A stretch of DNA of 64,000 bases from Alentia gelatinosa (GCA_950022655.1 OX465581.1:105755125-105819124); one strand, 5' to 3'; positions 1 to 14,150 are shown, counted from the first letter of the stretch. Numbers and translations: made by a program. The notes: generated by a model not told the origin, from the sequence alone.

Positions 1-3000
1 GCCCTAAGCGCACCAACTACCCTTCGAAACACCCACGCCCCCAACCCCCTGAGTTATTCCTGCTGACACCCGCCTGGTGCTAATGGAACTGGCGTTAAAA
101 AGCACCTGCCCGCGGCTTAAGCTATATTGAACACGCCGTCAGTGTAGGCTCCATGTTACAGGGCCTAATGGCAGGCCGGGCGCGCTGTTGCCATGTCACA
201 AACTTCACACTTTAGCACGGACGAGTGAATATGCCTTTCAGGCTAACAGAGTATACAATTTCACACGTTTTAAGCTATGAGCTATGCGTGCATGAATCAT
301 TATAATGTTAAATGGTGAAATAGATTAATGATATTAGGTGACAAAGATCATAATGAACGGACAAAGGCAAAATACCCAATGCGACTCATCTATTCTGTTA
401 CTGTCATTAGATACTTCGTTTTGATTGACGATATCTGACCATAGTTGCCTTCTCAGTGTCATATGCGTGCAGAGCGTTTGTTCAGCCATGAATTTATGGT
501 CCTCGGCAAAATGTTGAAATATATCATATTGCTAATCACTTGGCAATATGGTGTAAACATATCTTTAGCCATAGTATTATGCAGGAAGCCAGGATGCCAC
601 CTAACACAATAGTTGGGAGAAATGTATATCTACGCAAGTTCTTCGCGTGATAAATGGAGTACTTTTGGTGTTATTAGCAATACGATGCGTGAGTTTGAAG
701 AAAGTGGATGTTTAGTAGGCTTTTCAAGGTAGTAAGAGACCCAATCAATTGCCTCTCTTTCTATACTTTGAAGGGGATAGAGGCTACTCTATGTACAGAA
801 TCGATACATTTCCATTTTCTAGTCTATGAACATATCTAAGATCTGAGGTTCTACAATACCCGCCGTCCAGAAAGTATTTAACAGTACATGAACTTGTAGT
901 CGCATCCATTTTCTCTGATAGCTTCTACTACTTATGCTGATATCTATGGTCAGGGACTATCAGAAACAAACTTCTCTTGCCCAGAACCATACAATCATAC
1001 ATTGACATTCTATGAAAAAAAGACTGAAGGAATATATGCACAACTGCTTGAACATGATATAAACTGTGAAACAGATCATAGATATAAAACAATTAATGAA
1101 CAAGCCAATGTACAGACTAGGGGACACGTTAATATATAATATATGGGATGAAAACAGGGAAGCATGACAGAGAATCAATATTTACGTCCTACACAGATAG
1201 ACATTCAAAAAGGGGATTTCAACTACACACGTAATAAGGTAGCGACACGCCCAAAGTCTCGTCCCACATATTTAGACACAAAGCTTCGTGAGATACTATA
1301 AGCTGTGATAGTTCACGATAGTATCCCTCAGACTAGTAACCCACACCAGGAATGAAAGATCCTATATTCTGAAAAGAAAATAAACTCTGCTTTGCCACTA
1401 CTTAGTTAGACCTACAAAGGTTGTCACAACCCTAGATGTAGTATTGAGTTGCATTTAATAGCAGATCAGTAGAAGTCTTATGATTTAGATGAAGATATAG
1501 CCTTTTTAGTGGATACCATTTGGCCTGTTTATACTCTCTTCATATATCCCATAAATATATTATCGGCTTTACTCTTTCGCTTTCTATATTATGAATTATA
1601 TTTATCCGACTTATGTTTTGGATTTTATTTCCTTGAACTGTTAACTTCCTTTCCATTGAAGAAAAGACACTAACATGTGAATTCTGCTGTTTTATCGCTC
1701 CTTTTTTCATCTCAACTAAACTTCCAAGGCCATCCGAGTATGTAGTTACATTTTCATAGTCCTTTCGGCATTTCAAGCCTATTTATTCTTTCGTCTTGCC
1801 TTTATCAATTGCTCTTACTATGTCTTCGCCTATATATGCTCAACGCCTAGATACCTGCAAGGGTGAGTGCGGAATATCAAAACGTCAAAATGGGCGATGT
1901 CTTTGTATTTAAACTTGATGATCCCAAGTCACCAATTGCCACAGGCATGCCATTTTCTCTTTCCATTACCCTATCTCAATAAATGGTCATATTAAGCAAC
2001 CTACCTACATAATTCATTTAAATTTCTGAACCTTTATGAATCAATGCTATGTTCCTTTCTGAAAGGGAATCTGTCAGTTTCTTATCCATTCTCCAAGCCT
2101 CCATAGCATTTCTCTTTTCATACTTCCAAATTGCGTGCACCGCTTCTAAATGTCATTGCAAATGGAATAGATTCGTGTCTTTCTATAGGGTAGCGATAAC
2201 ACAAATGGGAAAATGTCATTTTATGTAGTCGAGGAGCCAATCAATTGATGGAATTCTCGATGTCCGTAAGTTGCAGGTCGTTCAGAGAATAGTACATCTT
2301 TAGCAATTTAATCTCTATAGGCAGCAAAAGTGTAGGGGGCGGGTTGTAATGGCAAGCACTGCAGATCACTATGCTTCGTGCAGTATTTCATCATTTTTTC
2401 TCGTTTCTAAGAAAGTGGCTCCGTGGCTGCTTAAGGCACTGCAGCCTGTCTTGTCCTCTATATTGGACGTCAGCAAGCCAATCCTGTGGAGATTTGACAC
2501 ACAGGAGGAATCTAGTCTTTGCATGTCTGGTCTATATTGCCTCTCAATAAGACTTCGAGTTGTGGTGGCCACTATAGAGAGTGTTTCCCATATTGCCCAA
2601 AGGCATAGATCCTTACTAAGGGTCCTTTGAGATTAAGGTGTTTCCCCCCCTTACCCTACCACCTAAACCCGTGTGCTTGTAGAAGATATAGATTTTGAAT
2701 ATCATAGTAGAGACAATCAAATCAATGGCTATGCATCTTGGGTGTGTCTCTGTGTTTTAATCAAACGCGTGCGCTTTGTATGTAAAGGAAAGTCAGTCGG
2801 GTCCTTACTATCGCTACAGTGTACTGCTTACCACAGTCTCTGTGAGAACATTGCAAGCGACTAGAATATTACCCGTTGAGCACCAGAGACAACCCGGCAT
2901 GAGCAGCCATTGTCGTAGCAGCACACAGGCGCCGACTAGTGTTAAGCAAGGAAACTAAGTTCCCGGAGGTTGGTGTGGATTCAGCGACCTCTCTCGGTTT

Positions 3001-6000
3001 GTGGTCATTGTTATAATACTAACCTTTGCCTTGCCAGTGGTTGGTGGTTAGTTTAGATACTCTTATAGATATTAATCACACAGTCCTTCTATCTAACACA
3101 ATTGCACTGTAGTCCCAAGTGTATGCTATACTTGCGATAATCGCTTAAGTCTAATCCATTACATTGTAGTGTTGTAGTATTGGTAAATATTGATTATGTC
3201 ATGACTTGAAACCGCAGGTGAATATATAGAGTTATATCATGAGTATTGATTAATCTCTACCGGAAATGTATCCACTACAGCTAAATATGTGAACTTTTGT
3301 AGACATGTAAGCGTTATGTCTGAACTGATCAATTTGAAATGATAGGTTTAACAATTGAATGTTTAGGTATGTAAATGAATGGTACGTCGGTATAATAATT
3401 TTCGACAGCACATTAAAAAGGCATTAGATTATGATAGGTAAATTGAAAGTTACCCAATATAGGGCAAACAGATTTAAGTATTATCACACGTTATAATTTT
3501 TCATTCAAACACACATTTAATTTGCTTAATTTTTAATCCCCATCTAAGCTGTTATATCTACCTGTATACGATTATATACCATTGATTAGTACTCCGTTGT
3601 AACCCCTACCTAAGTTGGTCAATAAATGTTGTAAAATCATTGTGGTCCCCTCTCTGTCTCGCCTTGACCTTCCGCCACGAGACTTTTATGCTGTCGGATG
3701 TTATCTATACCCTCTCTATGCTTCATTATGACCTGTTATCACCATTCAACCACGGTGCAGCCTTCCTTCGCTTTTGTGTAAACCGTCCAAGCCTCAATAT
3801 GTGCTCAATTTCTCTGAATGACTTAGAAATGAGAGACAGACAGAGACATAGAAAAAAGATCGTCTCATTGAAATTGTCCCATTACATTTAATTCGAAGGA
3901 GAACGAGGTGACCTCGGCGATTGGCATCCATAGCCATTAGGGAACCCTTCTCCTTTGCGATCTGGAGAGGTAGATGGTCTCGCCATAACGGGGTAAACGG
4001 GGTTTGGTGCCGGACCTGTGGCCGGGGACAGAGTGGGAGACAGACCGACTGCCCAGCTATACCCGGCAGACGCAATCCCATCCTTGCGACAGGGGGATTC
4101 CCAACCATTGCCTGTGTCCGCCACCTATAGCTTGGCTGTCTGTCTGACCACCTGTCCACTAGTCACTGGTCTTGTCTCCAGAACTTCACCCCTATAGGTG
4201 CGCGGGAATTCGCATCATCCGAGCTGCTCCTCTGCCGCTCTTTCGTCTTCCACCCTTGGCTAGCTGCTAACCCTAAGTTAACCGCATGTTGGGTTTAAAC
4301 CCGATTTTCCAGATGCTGGAATAAAGAGCCCGATCAAGACCAGGAGAGTCGTCCCTTCGCCAATGACGTGGCTGCCAGGTAGAGGATTTATTCCTTCACC
4401 AGTTATCTACATATTTCGACATTAAGTTTTGGCCAAGTATAATTTTATCAGTTAATTTTTGATGCGAACATTGATCATTGATAACGATAAACAGCAGTGT
4501 GTAAAATCACCGTTTTTTATGCATCGACCATATTCATCAACCAGCATAATTCCCTGCTCTGCCAAGCCTTTGTTCCTACATACGATCGCAGCTGATCACG
4601 ATTAAATTCAAGTTCGCCAGAATGTCTTGAATTTGAATTTGAGCACAGATCGAAGGTTGCCCAGTGTATGGAACACCTTGCATTTTGTAAGAGCATCATG
4701 CGAATATAGTCGTATATGGTAAATTTTCCTTTTGTGATTTTGTGGTATGGATGTTCTTGTAAATTTTCCTTTTCCATTTATTTTTACTAATTAATTTGTG
4801 CCAGTTTTCCATAATTTTCTTTGTTGATATGTCACCTACGTATTTTTCTTTGTTTGTTTTTTGTTTATTTCCGACTCATTTAGATCAGTTGATAACTCAA
4901 CTGTTTGAAGAGAAGGAATGAAGAACTATAGTGAGGCATGCGATAGAAGGAATTCCGATATAGCCCCAAAGAGGGCGCCATAGAGCTATGATCCACCTAG
5001 CGGTTCAGGACAAAACCATAAGCGAGCTTACTCCCTTCTAACTAGACACCAATCTTAGCCATAGAGCCGCTTGCTGCCTTTTGAATGTATTGCACTTACC
5101 GTTTCTACGGCTTTCAACAGTGATTCTTCATATATACATTACACATCTCTCTTTGATCTAGGCAGAGACAAGTAAACTAGATTTATATAAGCCCTAGCTA
5201 GATATAGGGGAAAAGGCGTTACCACCCTTCGGATTCCCAGTTAGGTAGTGGTGATGATAAGTTATCCTTTTTATAATTTTGCAAATTCCACACAGATTTC
5301 TTTTACATAACAAGAAAAAAAAGATGCATTTGGTCTTTTTTCAAAGAAAAATATCCTTCACATCTGCTTTAAGCCCACGCGGTTGCGGGCTCTGCCTTGT
5401 GTGCTTTGCTCCCTCTGGTATTGGTATTTAATGGAGTCCATATTTCCTACACCTATTTGGCATGCCCAAACTTAAAACACCATAAAGGCAACAATATAAC
5501 AATATCTTCCCTTGTTTTTATAAAGAGACTAAAGAGGTTGTTTGTGAAAGGTCCAACCCCTAATAATGTGAACAATAACACTAACAAATAACAAACCAAA
5601 ACCGTTATTCTATGCCATTGCATCTGAATCAATTATAATGTGCGACTGATGATTAAGTAAATTGTAAGCAACATTTTATACAAGCCCTAAAGTATATTGT
5701 AATGGTTATAGGAAGAATATTTCTACTGGTATTTCTGTCGACAACTTACTATATGTTATGCAAATATTGACTTGTAGTAGATCACTTTCATTTTACATAT
5801 TGAATGCTCTGCACAGCATATTAGCTGCTACCACAGTATGTATTTGTGTCCAATTGGTGTAGAAAGGTTGTATATTTCTCCAAGCCAATGTAGATCAGTT
5901 CCTTTTACCGCTCTCTAACCATCATTTTTCAAGCTTTCTTTCTTTCAGGGTCTTCTCAAATCTATGTTCATTTTTAAGGTCTAGATCCATGGTGTTGCCA

Positions 6001-7490
6001 GGAACTATAACACAACGACGGTATACCGAAGTCGGGACAACCTGTCACCATGCATGTCCTGAATTCCATCCTTCTTTTATTATATCTTCATATTCCTCTT
6101 TCACTTTTAATATCCAAGGTTTTGGATCTAACATTCAACATTTTCACTTTTTCAATACCGGTTATAATGGAATGACACAATGTCGGGGATGACTTGCCTA
6201 CAAGTCAAACATGATTGACTCTTTCACAGGCATTTTCCTTTTTCAGAAATAACTTTGTATTATTCTATATAAACAAAATACATGCCACCGTATACTGACC
6301 ACCTTTCATTCTAATCGTATTACGTTTGCATGGTAGAACACATTATATTATACATAATATTATCTAATTATATATGAAGTGTTGATAAAACCCAATTAAT
6401 ACGCTAAACTTGACCCACTTCCCTTATGGTATTCAGCTTTGCATGATTGCTCTTGACTTGCTCTCCTGAACCAAACCTTCCTCTACCAGAGCTTCCCTGA
6501 CACACAAACACCACTTGAACCAATGTTTGCCCTGCTTATTCTCTCAAGCTTTATCCAGTGTTTGGTTTGACTACTGTCGGTGATAACCCACCGTAACCAA
6601 AATGGCATTAAGTGCATAAGCAAAGCTTCTATACAGACACGGACAAATCTTTTTCGGCCTTGGCAACTGCTCATGTTTACACACTTTCTTCGTTAAAAAA
6701 AGGTAAGACCTAAGAGCTTTTCCTTCCCCTTCGTTATTTTAAGGCTGGATTTAGGGATTACGTACTCTCAAATGTTGACCCTTACATTACCCGACCTCTA
6801 CAAGTCTCATTAACATTTTCCCTGTGGATTGACCCATGCGTTACCAGTTCCGCCACCGGGCGCCTCCAAATCTAGAACTCAAAATAAGAGGACACTTCTA
6901 CGTCTGAAAAATTCCCCCATTCATGGTGTCGACTCTGGAAACATTTAAGATGGATTTTCGGGAATGATTTAGTCTTTTTATCTCTCCTAAAATTCAGGAG
7001 GTGATTATAGGAGTCATGTGCTTAATATATTTAGCAGCACCGAGTTATCAATTATATTAGCACGGATATGTGTACTTCGATCTACTGCTCGTCATGGTCG
7101 ACTGGAGACAACAAACACGCAAAGTGCGCTTAACGCGCAAGAGTGCACACAACGGACATATCACTGACGTAAACAACTGGGGGAACGCTATGCCAGTGGA
7201 CGCGTCCCGACGGAGATATGTGGAAAGCAGGGGAATGGAAAGGGAACACATCCATGTTTAATGTTTGTTCAGGCCAAGTTTCATTTAAATCTTGTATTAG
7301 TGGGTCGTGCAATGATAAGTGAAAGACGTGAAAGCGGCCATGTCACTCTGCTTTTATTACTTCTGTGTGCTACTCTAAAAGAACTGCTCGCTAGATATTC
7401 ACTTTTCTAAAATATAGCCTGTCTCCTCCATGTCTGTCCAATGGCAAACACGGCAGCTGTCTAGTCTTATAGTGTTTACATATCGCACAC
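1..7490. other. AT-rich non-coding region, no gene recognised
   Basis: I see no open frame here with recognisable protein similarity. The longest frames are under about 125 codons, overlap on opposite strands, and look like chance. A somewhat GC-richer patch lies at about 3900-4260. It may be intergenic DNA or a 5' intron of the channel gene downstream. No tRNA, rRNA or obvious transposon end was recognised. Confidence 0.5.
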
Positions 7491-9250
7491 AGGGGGAGAC
7501 ACTGAGGTGGGACGGCGTCTGTAGTTCACAAATCGACCACCAGGCGTCCTGATCGGCGAGCGCTGTGCTCCAGTCGGCGTCTCATTGGAAACTAGCGGCT
7601 CGCTGGTGGCCGGCGCCGTGCATGGTGGCCTGTTTATACACTCTGTTGGCGGCAGGCTCCAGCCAACGAACCATGCGGCCGGTTTGTTGATAATGTGCGT
7701 GCCCTCCATTGATTGAGGCGGGCCTGTAATGCACGAACAGCGAACTGCTCCCGCCATCGCCACCACCACCGCCGCCTCATCCAGGCCACCCCCCAACATA
7801 CACAAAAGCAACAACACCATCTCCGAGATACCTCCCAACTGGGTTAGGACATAAACATACGTACCCATTCCTTCCTGATGCTAGGGGTGTGGACTTGATT
7901 AAAGGTGTTGCACCAGCTGTCACACTCACAGGTGTGTGTGTGTATGTGTGATGGGCGTGGTGTGCTCCCCCACTGTGAGTGTTATTTAAGGATCACTTAG
8001 GCTCAGGGTGAGTGGGGGTGGGGTGGTAGTAGGGTGTAGTGAGGTGACGGCCAGCCGTGTTGGGGCTTAATGGCATACAGCTGTAATAATAACTCATGGG
8101 TAACGCACCTGTTGGTCGGCCACTGAGTGAGGTAGGGGGAGGGGGTGTTGTTGGTAAGTGAAGTGTGTTCATCCACAGGTATGATGGTTGCGGGGATGGG
8201 AGGGAGGGGCGGCAGGAGGGGGTGGCGTACATATTGCGCACAGTAGTAGTATAGCTATAGTTGACACCAGCTACTAGCCCGCACCGACCTTCATATGGTG
8301 AAAGTTGCGACAGAGGTATAGTAGTGCTCTAAAAACACAAGCGGGCGTGTGAGCTTTTCGCTGTCACACTGATCGCCTACTCTCACCAGTCCCCGCATAT
8401 CGCTAAATGCCGTTCCACCAGGAGGACAGCGTGCGCTGGCGGCCGGGTAGGCAGGTACACGGTCCCGCAGGTGGGCGGCCGGTGTAGGGACGGGGGCTGG
8501 GGGAGCTGGAGTACCGTCGGGATGCCTACTGGATGCTCGCCCGCTCCAGCTAGCCGCTCACTGGTTGGCTGTCCGATTGGCTGGTGGTCAATGCCTGCAT
8601 TGCCATCTACTGTTCTGTGTTGACGGTCACCTGGACGCCAGCGCTTCTGCTACATACAGGAGGGGATTTAGCAAGCACTGGAGGTGATGAGAGTGTCACT
8701 GAATACCCCCCTAACGAGAAACGTATTGCCATCAACACCACCGCCACGGCCAATAACATCAACAACAACGACAGTCATATCAAAAGGATGTACCACTCGG
8801 ATTAGCAACAGGCGACGACAGGCAGCCAACCAGAGCCACTAACCGTGACATGCGAACCACAGAGCACCCGCAGGATAGGGTCAGCCTGGGGTCCACGCAT
8901 CAGCTCTTTCGATTTGCATGGTGACACCACAGCTCCAATTACCTTGGCGGTTGACCCTCGCTAGCCGGCGCGCACCCTCGCCTTGTCACTGCCGGTGGAC
9001 GGGAGTTTAAGCTGGGCAGTCATCCATGGTGGTGGGACCCCAAACCTATCTTTGGATGTCGGTAGGTGTGTATCGCCGCGTACCTTGGCGGCCTTCGTCG
9101 TACCACCTGACCCGACCCACTTCACCCTCTAGTGCAGACGTGGAGACACCGTCCCCGGGAGGTGTCCACAGCTCCCGCCGCCTCGACCTTCACGCTCGAA
9201 GGCCATCATGCATATTGTTGGCTTTGCTGGGACTTCAGCGTGAGTTTATC
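7490..9250. promoter_or_regulatory. GC-rich island 1 (possible promoter or 5' exon region)
   Basis: This is a clear compositional shift from the AT-rich surroundings: GC-rich, with many CpG dinucleotides, a short TG repeat near 7934, and low-complexity G- or C-rich strands. Open frames exist on both strands, but their products are low-complexity and unconvincing. At its right edge a consensus-like splice donor (GTGAGT at 9240-9245) follows a short ATG frame (9208-9239), described separately. The promoter or 5' exon role is inferred from composition and from lying upstream of the channel exons. Confidence 0.35.
9208..9239 (+). CDS. Speculative alternative first coding exon of the Kv1 gene
   Basis: An ATG at 9208 opens ten codons reading MHIVGFAGTS, plus two bases (GC) immediately before a strong donor, GTGAGT, at 9240. 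The exon would therefore end in phase 2, which is the phase needed by all three downstream channel exons. The join would read MHIVGFAGTS-A-KYEN. A short hydrophobic N-terminus resembles the inactivation-ball start of Shaker channels only in a general way. The frame is very short, so chance is a real possibility. No transcript evidence is available here. Confidence 0.2.
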
Positions 9251-9907
9251 TAACCCACTATAGATGGCTATGTTTATATGGTATATGGCGACGTGGACCG
9301 AAGCCTGTTTCTGTAATAACTATGTCTGTATCTAACGGCTTCTACAGTCTCTTCAAACTAGACTCCCGTCCGAACTTTCCGTTGCTAACTCTACCCATAG
9401 ATTACTAACATCTAGCTGTCAAATCTCTCAACTACCCTTTACCGGATGGGTAAACCTTTCCTCTCTTCTACGATGGGTTTCGTCTTATGCTACCCTTCTT
9501 TTTCTATACATCGATTATGTTGCTTTATCGGTCTCCACGTCATTCATTATCTCTGAAAATTCCTTGACATTATTGAACTTATAACATGAAATTCATCGTA
9601 TTTCTGCCATTACAGCATTACATATAGCGTGCCCTAGATAAGATATGTCGAAAACAGAGGCCCTAGGTAAGTCAGATGATTTTCCCCAAATAATAATGAC
9701 ATCTTGCTTTCTTTATCAAGACACCTTAAAATGTTAGATATCAAGGAAAAACTTTCTAGGTCACGGACTCATAGTTAGATGTGCTAAATGTATGTCTACA
9801 AGGGAGTGCCAGATTCCTATACTACTTCCTCTAACATTACTTGATTTTACTGGATACAAGTCTAGTTCTACTGAGCTAAGTATATGGCGAGGTATATTGA
9901 GGGGAAA

Positions 9908-9921
9908 GGGGGGGGGGGGGG
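9908..9921. repeat. Poly-G run (14 nt)
   Basis: An uninterrupted homopolymer of G follows GGGGAAA. It is a simple mononucleotide repeat with G-quadruplex potential, and no function is inferred. Confidence 0.85.
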
Positions 9922-10315
9922 TCCCTAGACACTAGAGCAGTGCTTCCAACCTGATTGTGTTCTGTTACATATGTCATATTGACAAGGAGCTTAGAGTATG
10001 TAATCTTATTTGCTTTGAAAATGACAGTGAGTATGCCTATGACTACAGTCTTACGTAAGCGTGGCTAGACAACCGACTCGCGTTACCCGCATGTAGACTA
10101 AAATGCATGTATATACTAGAGTGTTACTGTGTACTCTGAAATATAACGCGACAACTGAGTACCAACCACACAAGATCGGGTGACAAAGGGACTGGTGTGA
10201 GCCTCCATGTCCGCCTCGTTCTACTGACAACGTCTCGCAGTTTATCGGACTTGTACGAGATCAGTGGCCCTGCTATCAAGATATGTGATTTTAAGCGGGA
10301 TACTCGTGTCTGTGG

Positions 10316-10385
10316 CTGCTGCAGCAGCAGCGTCGACAGCAGCAGCAGCAGCAGCAACAGCGGTGGCCTTCCCAGCAGCAGCGAC
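10316..10385. repeat. CAG/AGC trinucleotide repeat, interrupted
   Basis: Repeated AGC units run from about 10318, interrupted by GTCGAC, AACAGCGGTGG and similar. Depending on frame it would encode Ser, Ala or Gln runs. Confidence 0.8.
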
Positions 10386-11086
10386 AGCGGCCAGGCCGTG
10401 TTCTCCCCACTGCCACCACCAAGCCACTGAGCACTATTACTACTACTGCAGGAGGTTGGCAGCCAGCGCTCCCAGCGTCGACCGGGCGAGATAGGACACG
10501 GGACCGCGGCACGCACACTCCCCGCTCCCGTGCACAGCCCCGTGTGGTCTCGCAGTGGTTAAAGTGTCAGCTAGCTCTACTTATCTATTCGACTAGCCAG
10601 CGCCAGTGGGAGCAAGCCATCTGAACCCCCTATTGCAACCCCTCCCACCCGCCCTGCCCTGCTGGCGCTAGTGGATCCCGTGAGGACACCCTGGTGACAC
10701 CCTCGTGCGGGCCTTGGACACTATATATACCACCACCCGTTGGGACGTCCGTGGTGCTGCCTCCTGCAGCTCACTGAGCTGCTCGCGGCGCCTCTCCCAC
10801 CCCCGCGGCGAGCTGCTCGACGCCCCGGCCGAACCCGGCGCCTCCCCGCCCGGTGTGTGTGGGTGGAGGTGTGGGTGGGAGGGTGGGTGGATGGGTGGTG
10901 AGCAGGGAACTGTCTCGGCGTGACTGGGTGACACAGGCCTCTTCACACGTTTGTCGTCGGCGGCCAGACAAGGATCCATATCCCCAGTTTGCTCCTCTGC
11001 TCTGTCCCCTTGATCGGTGGTCGCTCGATCTAACGCCCGCCGAGTCACAGCCCAGCCATATCTACAATGACACAGTGAACGTAAGA

Positions 11087-11172
11087 ACTCCACCACCACC
11101 ACCGCCGCCGCCGCCGCCGCCGCTGACGCCGCTACCACCACCACCACCACCGTCACCACCACCACCACCACC
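11087..11172. repeat. CCA/CCG trinucleotide repeat
   Basis: A compound imperfect repeat runs as CCACCACC, then CCGCCGCC, then CCACCACC, and would read as poly-Pro on the + strand. It is a microsatellite inside a GC-rich island. Confidence 0.85.
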
Positions 11173-11699
11173 TGTATCGAACCGTGGGGACTGCTCGTAA
11201 CCTTCCCGGACATGTTGGGAGCTGTTCAGTGCTAGATGTGTGGACGCGGGCGGGCCGTCCTGGGTCATGTGACGATGTGACTTTTGACGCACGCACAACC
11301 AGGCTTATGATGAGCTGTCTTCCGGGCGGACAGTCCAACCCTCATCCTGTTCCACTCACGACCTGCTCGCTGTGGCTGGCGGCATCGACTCCTAGCTCCC
11401 TCTGTGTGCGCGGTGAGCTTGTTGTCATCAGGTTGCGTGCCCAAGGTCACCAGGGTGGGCCAGTGTAGGGAGGACGGATTCGCGCGGCCCTCCACTCCCT
11501 CGGCTGCAGCTCGCCCACGCCCCCCGCGCTCCTCCACCCCTTCGTGCTGCCGCTACTGCTGCTGTCACCGCCGGTAGGGCTTCGTTTTCGGCGTCTTCTG
11601 GCCCGTCCGTGTGACTGTCCGTCCCGCCGCCGTCCGGCGAAGGGAGAGCTCACTGACTGGATGCCAGGTGTGACGCCTTCTCCAGTAGTGTGTTCCTGT

Positions 11700-14150
11700 T
11701 TTGGATCACCTCTACACGCCTAATGACGCCTATTCAGAGACATGTGATAATACAGCAATGTATCAGCCTCAAAAAGTGACTTTCAACCGCCGTTCACCCC
11801 ATGTCCACATTCCATCGGCCATTTAAGTTCCTCGGGAATGAATAACTTGAGATTTTACTTACATATCCATCTGAATCAGTATTTCGGGGATTCCGAACTA
11901 ATTTCATAGCACAGGGAATTTTTTTGAACCAGGTCGAATGCCACAAATCCTTGTTCTATTTCTTACATGCTTAATATTTGAAAAGAATGCTCAATATTTT
12001 AAAACTTAATTTCATAAATATAATTTTCCATAGAACTTTTTATTATATTCAAAGTAGACATAACTTGCTTGAGGAAATAATTCTCCAAAAGGTTTATTCA
12101 AAATTTGTCCCTCTAATTTGATATCTCCAAGTGGACACTGGGGTGATAGGGAACAAGACTTTAAAACATGGGCACATGTCGAAAAGACAGTCCTCATACA
12201 CTGCTCAGAAGTGACTCAATTATTACCAGCCCAGTAGCATAAGAGACTGGATGTGTTTTGGATATGTCAGTGCATCTTTCCCTATGATCGTGGGACTTCA
12301 AACCTCAGCTGTAGGCAAACAATATACAGACAATGCTCTACCAGAGAAAAACCTCAATTTTGACTGCGGTCTCACCGACAGGAGGTAAGTAGGTTTAGGA
12401 GTAGTTAGGGCTGGTATTCTACTTCAGTAGTGATCATTTGTGTATCCAGCTGTAATCCAATCTAAATTTGCTCCTAAGAACAGCTTTGCCATAGAATTCG
12501 ATTCTTTTCTTTAGAAAACAAGCTTAAATTAGAACATTGAGAAATTTTAAACGTTTCGCTGAAACTCTAAAACCTAAAAAAAAAGTGTTTTACAATGATT
12601 CATGTAAAACTCATTTCAAAAATAGAAAGATATCGTTTTCATAAAACTTGGACATTTCTTCAGGCATTATCCTATTTGAAATTATGATTGAATTAAAATA
12701 CATCTTACTCATAAAACTAGGACATTTCCTCAGGCATTATCCTATTTAAAATTGATATTGATTTAATCACCAAACCTTTAATTATTTCAGAATCCACAAA
12801 GCAGAAGCTCCTACTTTTTGTAAGGTTCCCACAAAGCTTCTATGGTGAAGATTCAAATTTAACACTTTTGTTTACTTCTGAAAACTAGTTGATATTGTCT
12901 TATGATATATTCACTCCGGATCTTCAGATAAGCCAAAAGAAACGCAAATACAACAAGTGTGACATAATGTCGTGGCGTATCAGTGACCACATTCACTGCG
13001 CTACTGCTTCTCTAGTGCGCATGCACCATGCGTTCGCAGCGCCACCTACCTTTATTAATCGTAAACATACCCTGGTGGTTAAGAATGGAAAACCGTCCAC
13101 GTGATCGATGGCACTGCGCACGCACGTCTCGTGTGCGGTTTGATCACCGTTGAACGTGAGTTGAGTCTATTCTATATGTGGTTCCCCGGTATTCACTCCA
13201 GCCTGAATTAGATGAGAGAGGCTGGCTTGGTAGGAAATAATATCCACCTAACGTGATTCGATACATAACTAACGCGAGCGAGGCTGCAATAGTATGAACC
13301 AGCCAAGAGCAGTACTTACACTTATCTGACTGTTTCTCTGCGTACTTCTGTTCTCTGTGTTTTGAGCTGTTGTACTATTTTAGGGATATTCTGTACGCAT
13401 TCGTTCTCCAGCTGTGTTTTACGTTGACGTCCCGGCAGCTTGGCTGCTCTGAGTTTGGTGGGCCCACGCTTGTATTGCTACACTTAAGTTATCAACACAT
13501 GCTCTTTTCCAATGATCTCCTACACCCGTACCCCCGTTGTCTGCCACCCGTGTGGAGGTCTGGCTGCCTGCCGGTCCCACAAAACAGGAACGCGTTGCCT
13601 TGACAACAATCAAATTACGTGTCGGTCCATACCACGGAACGACGTTATGCCAGACAGAAATCTGGGTAGCTGACAATGAATTCAGCATTCTGTCGGAGCG
13701 TTCCGATTCACCCCGATTGGCTTCATGTGGCAGTCCTACAGGAATAATACTAACAGGTGTGTGGTGATTCTGGGCACACCTGGAGTGATAGATATATGCT
13801 GAATGAAGGCCAGATTTGAATGGACTTGATTTTTGTCCCGGAACAGCCTATACTATTCCCTCCCTCTCCACGCGTCAAACCATAACCACTCACTCTCCAT
13901 GAAGCAATATCCATCCTACCACTCTCCCGTGACTGTTTTTCTAGACATCTTCACCCCCAGTATACCCTCCTGAGACAGATACCATTGCTGTGGCTTCAGG
14001 ACCTGCCACTCTCCTGACGATCTTCGCCGATGAAATGAAATAATTTGCTCGTCCGCACCCGTCGTCGGGCGTGTTACATTTGCTCCTCCATCAGGCCGTC
14101 TGCCGGCCCTTGTAGTGGACGTGTGACGGCGGAAGGTAGCATTGATTTTC
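11700..14150. other. Non-coding DNA between GC islands
   Basis: Mainly AT-rich DNA with no recognisable gene. It contains a 70-bp-period two-unit tandem duplication (12639-12767). It also has a good donor-like site, AG|GTAAGT, at about 12385, but the ATG frame leading into it (MLYQRKTS...) ends in phase 1. A slightly GC-richer patch lies near 12970-13140. Confidence 0.5.
12639..12767. repeat. Two-unit tandem duplication, period 70 bp
   Basis: Unit A begins at 12639 (TCATAAAACTTGGACATTT) and unit B at 12709 (TCATAAAACTAGGACATTT). Both continue through CAGGCATTATCCTATTT and an AT-rich end, with a few substitutions. Confidence 0.85.

Larger units (their letters stand above)
10150..11700. promoter_or_regulatory. 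GC-rich island 2 with triplet repeats
   Basis: GC-rich and CpG-rich DNA contains a CAG/AGC repeat (about 10316-10385) and a CCA/CCG repeat (about 11087-11172). The longest open frame is on the minus strand (10668-11213) and reads mostly homopolymeric Val and Ala from the triplet repeat, so I do not annotate it as a gene. Donor-like GTGAGC sites occur near 10898 and 11417, but in the open frames there they give phase 1, not the phase 2 needed for the Kv1 exons. The promoter or untranslated 5' exon role is inferred. Confidence 0.35.

Noticed and set aside
10668..11213. 181-codon open frame on the minus strand
   Set aside because: It is a by-product of the CCA/CCG repeat and GC-rich composition. 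The product is low-complexity Val/Ala/Ser with no recognisable domain, and overlapping frames exist on the + strand.
12300..12390. ATG frame (MLYQRKTS...) leading to a strong AG|GTAAGT donor as an alternative first exon
   Set aside because: It ends in phase 1, which would put all three Kv1 core exons out of frame.
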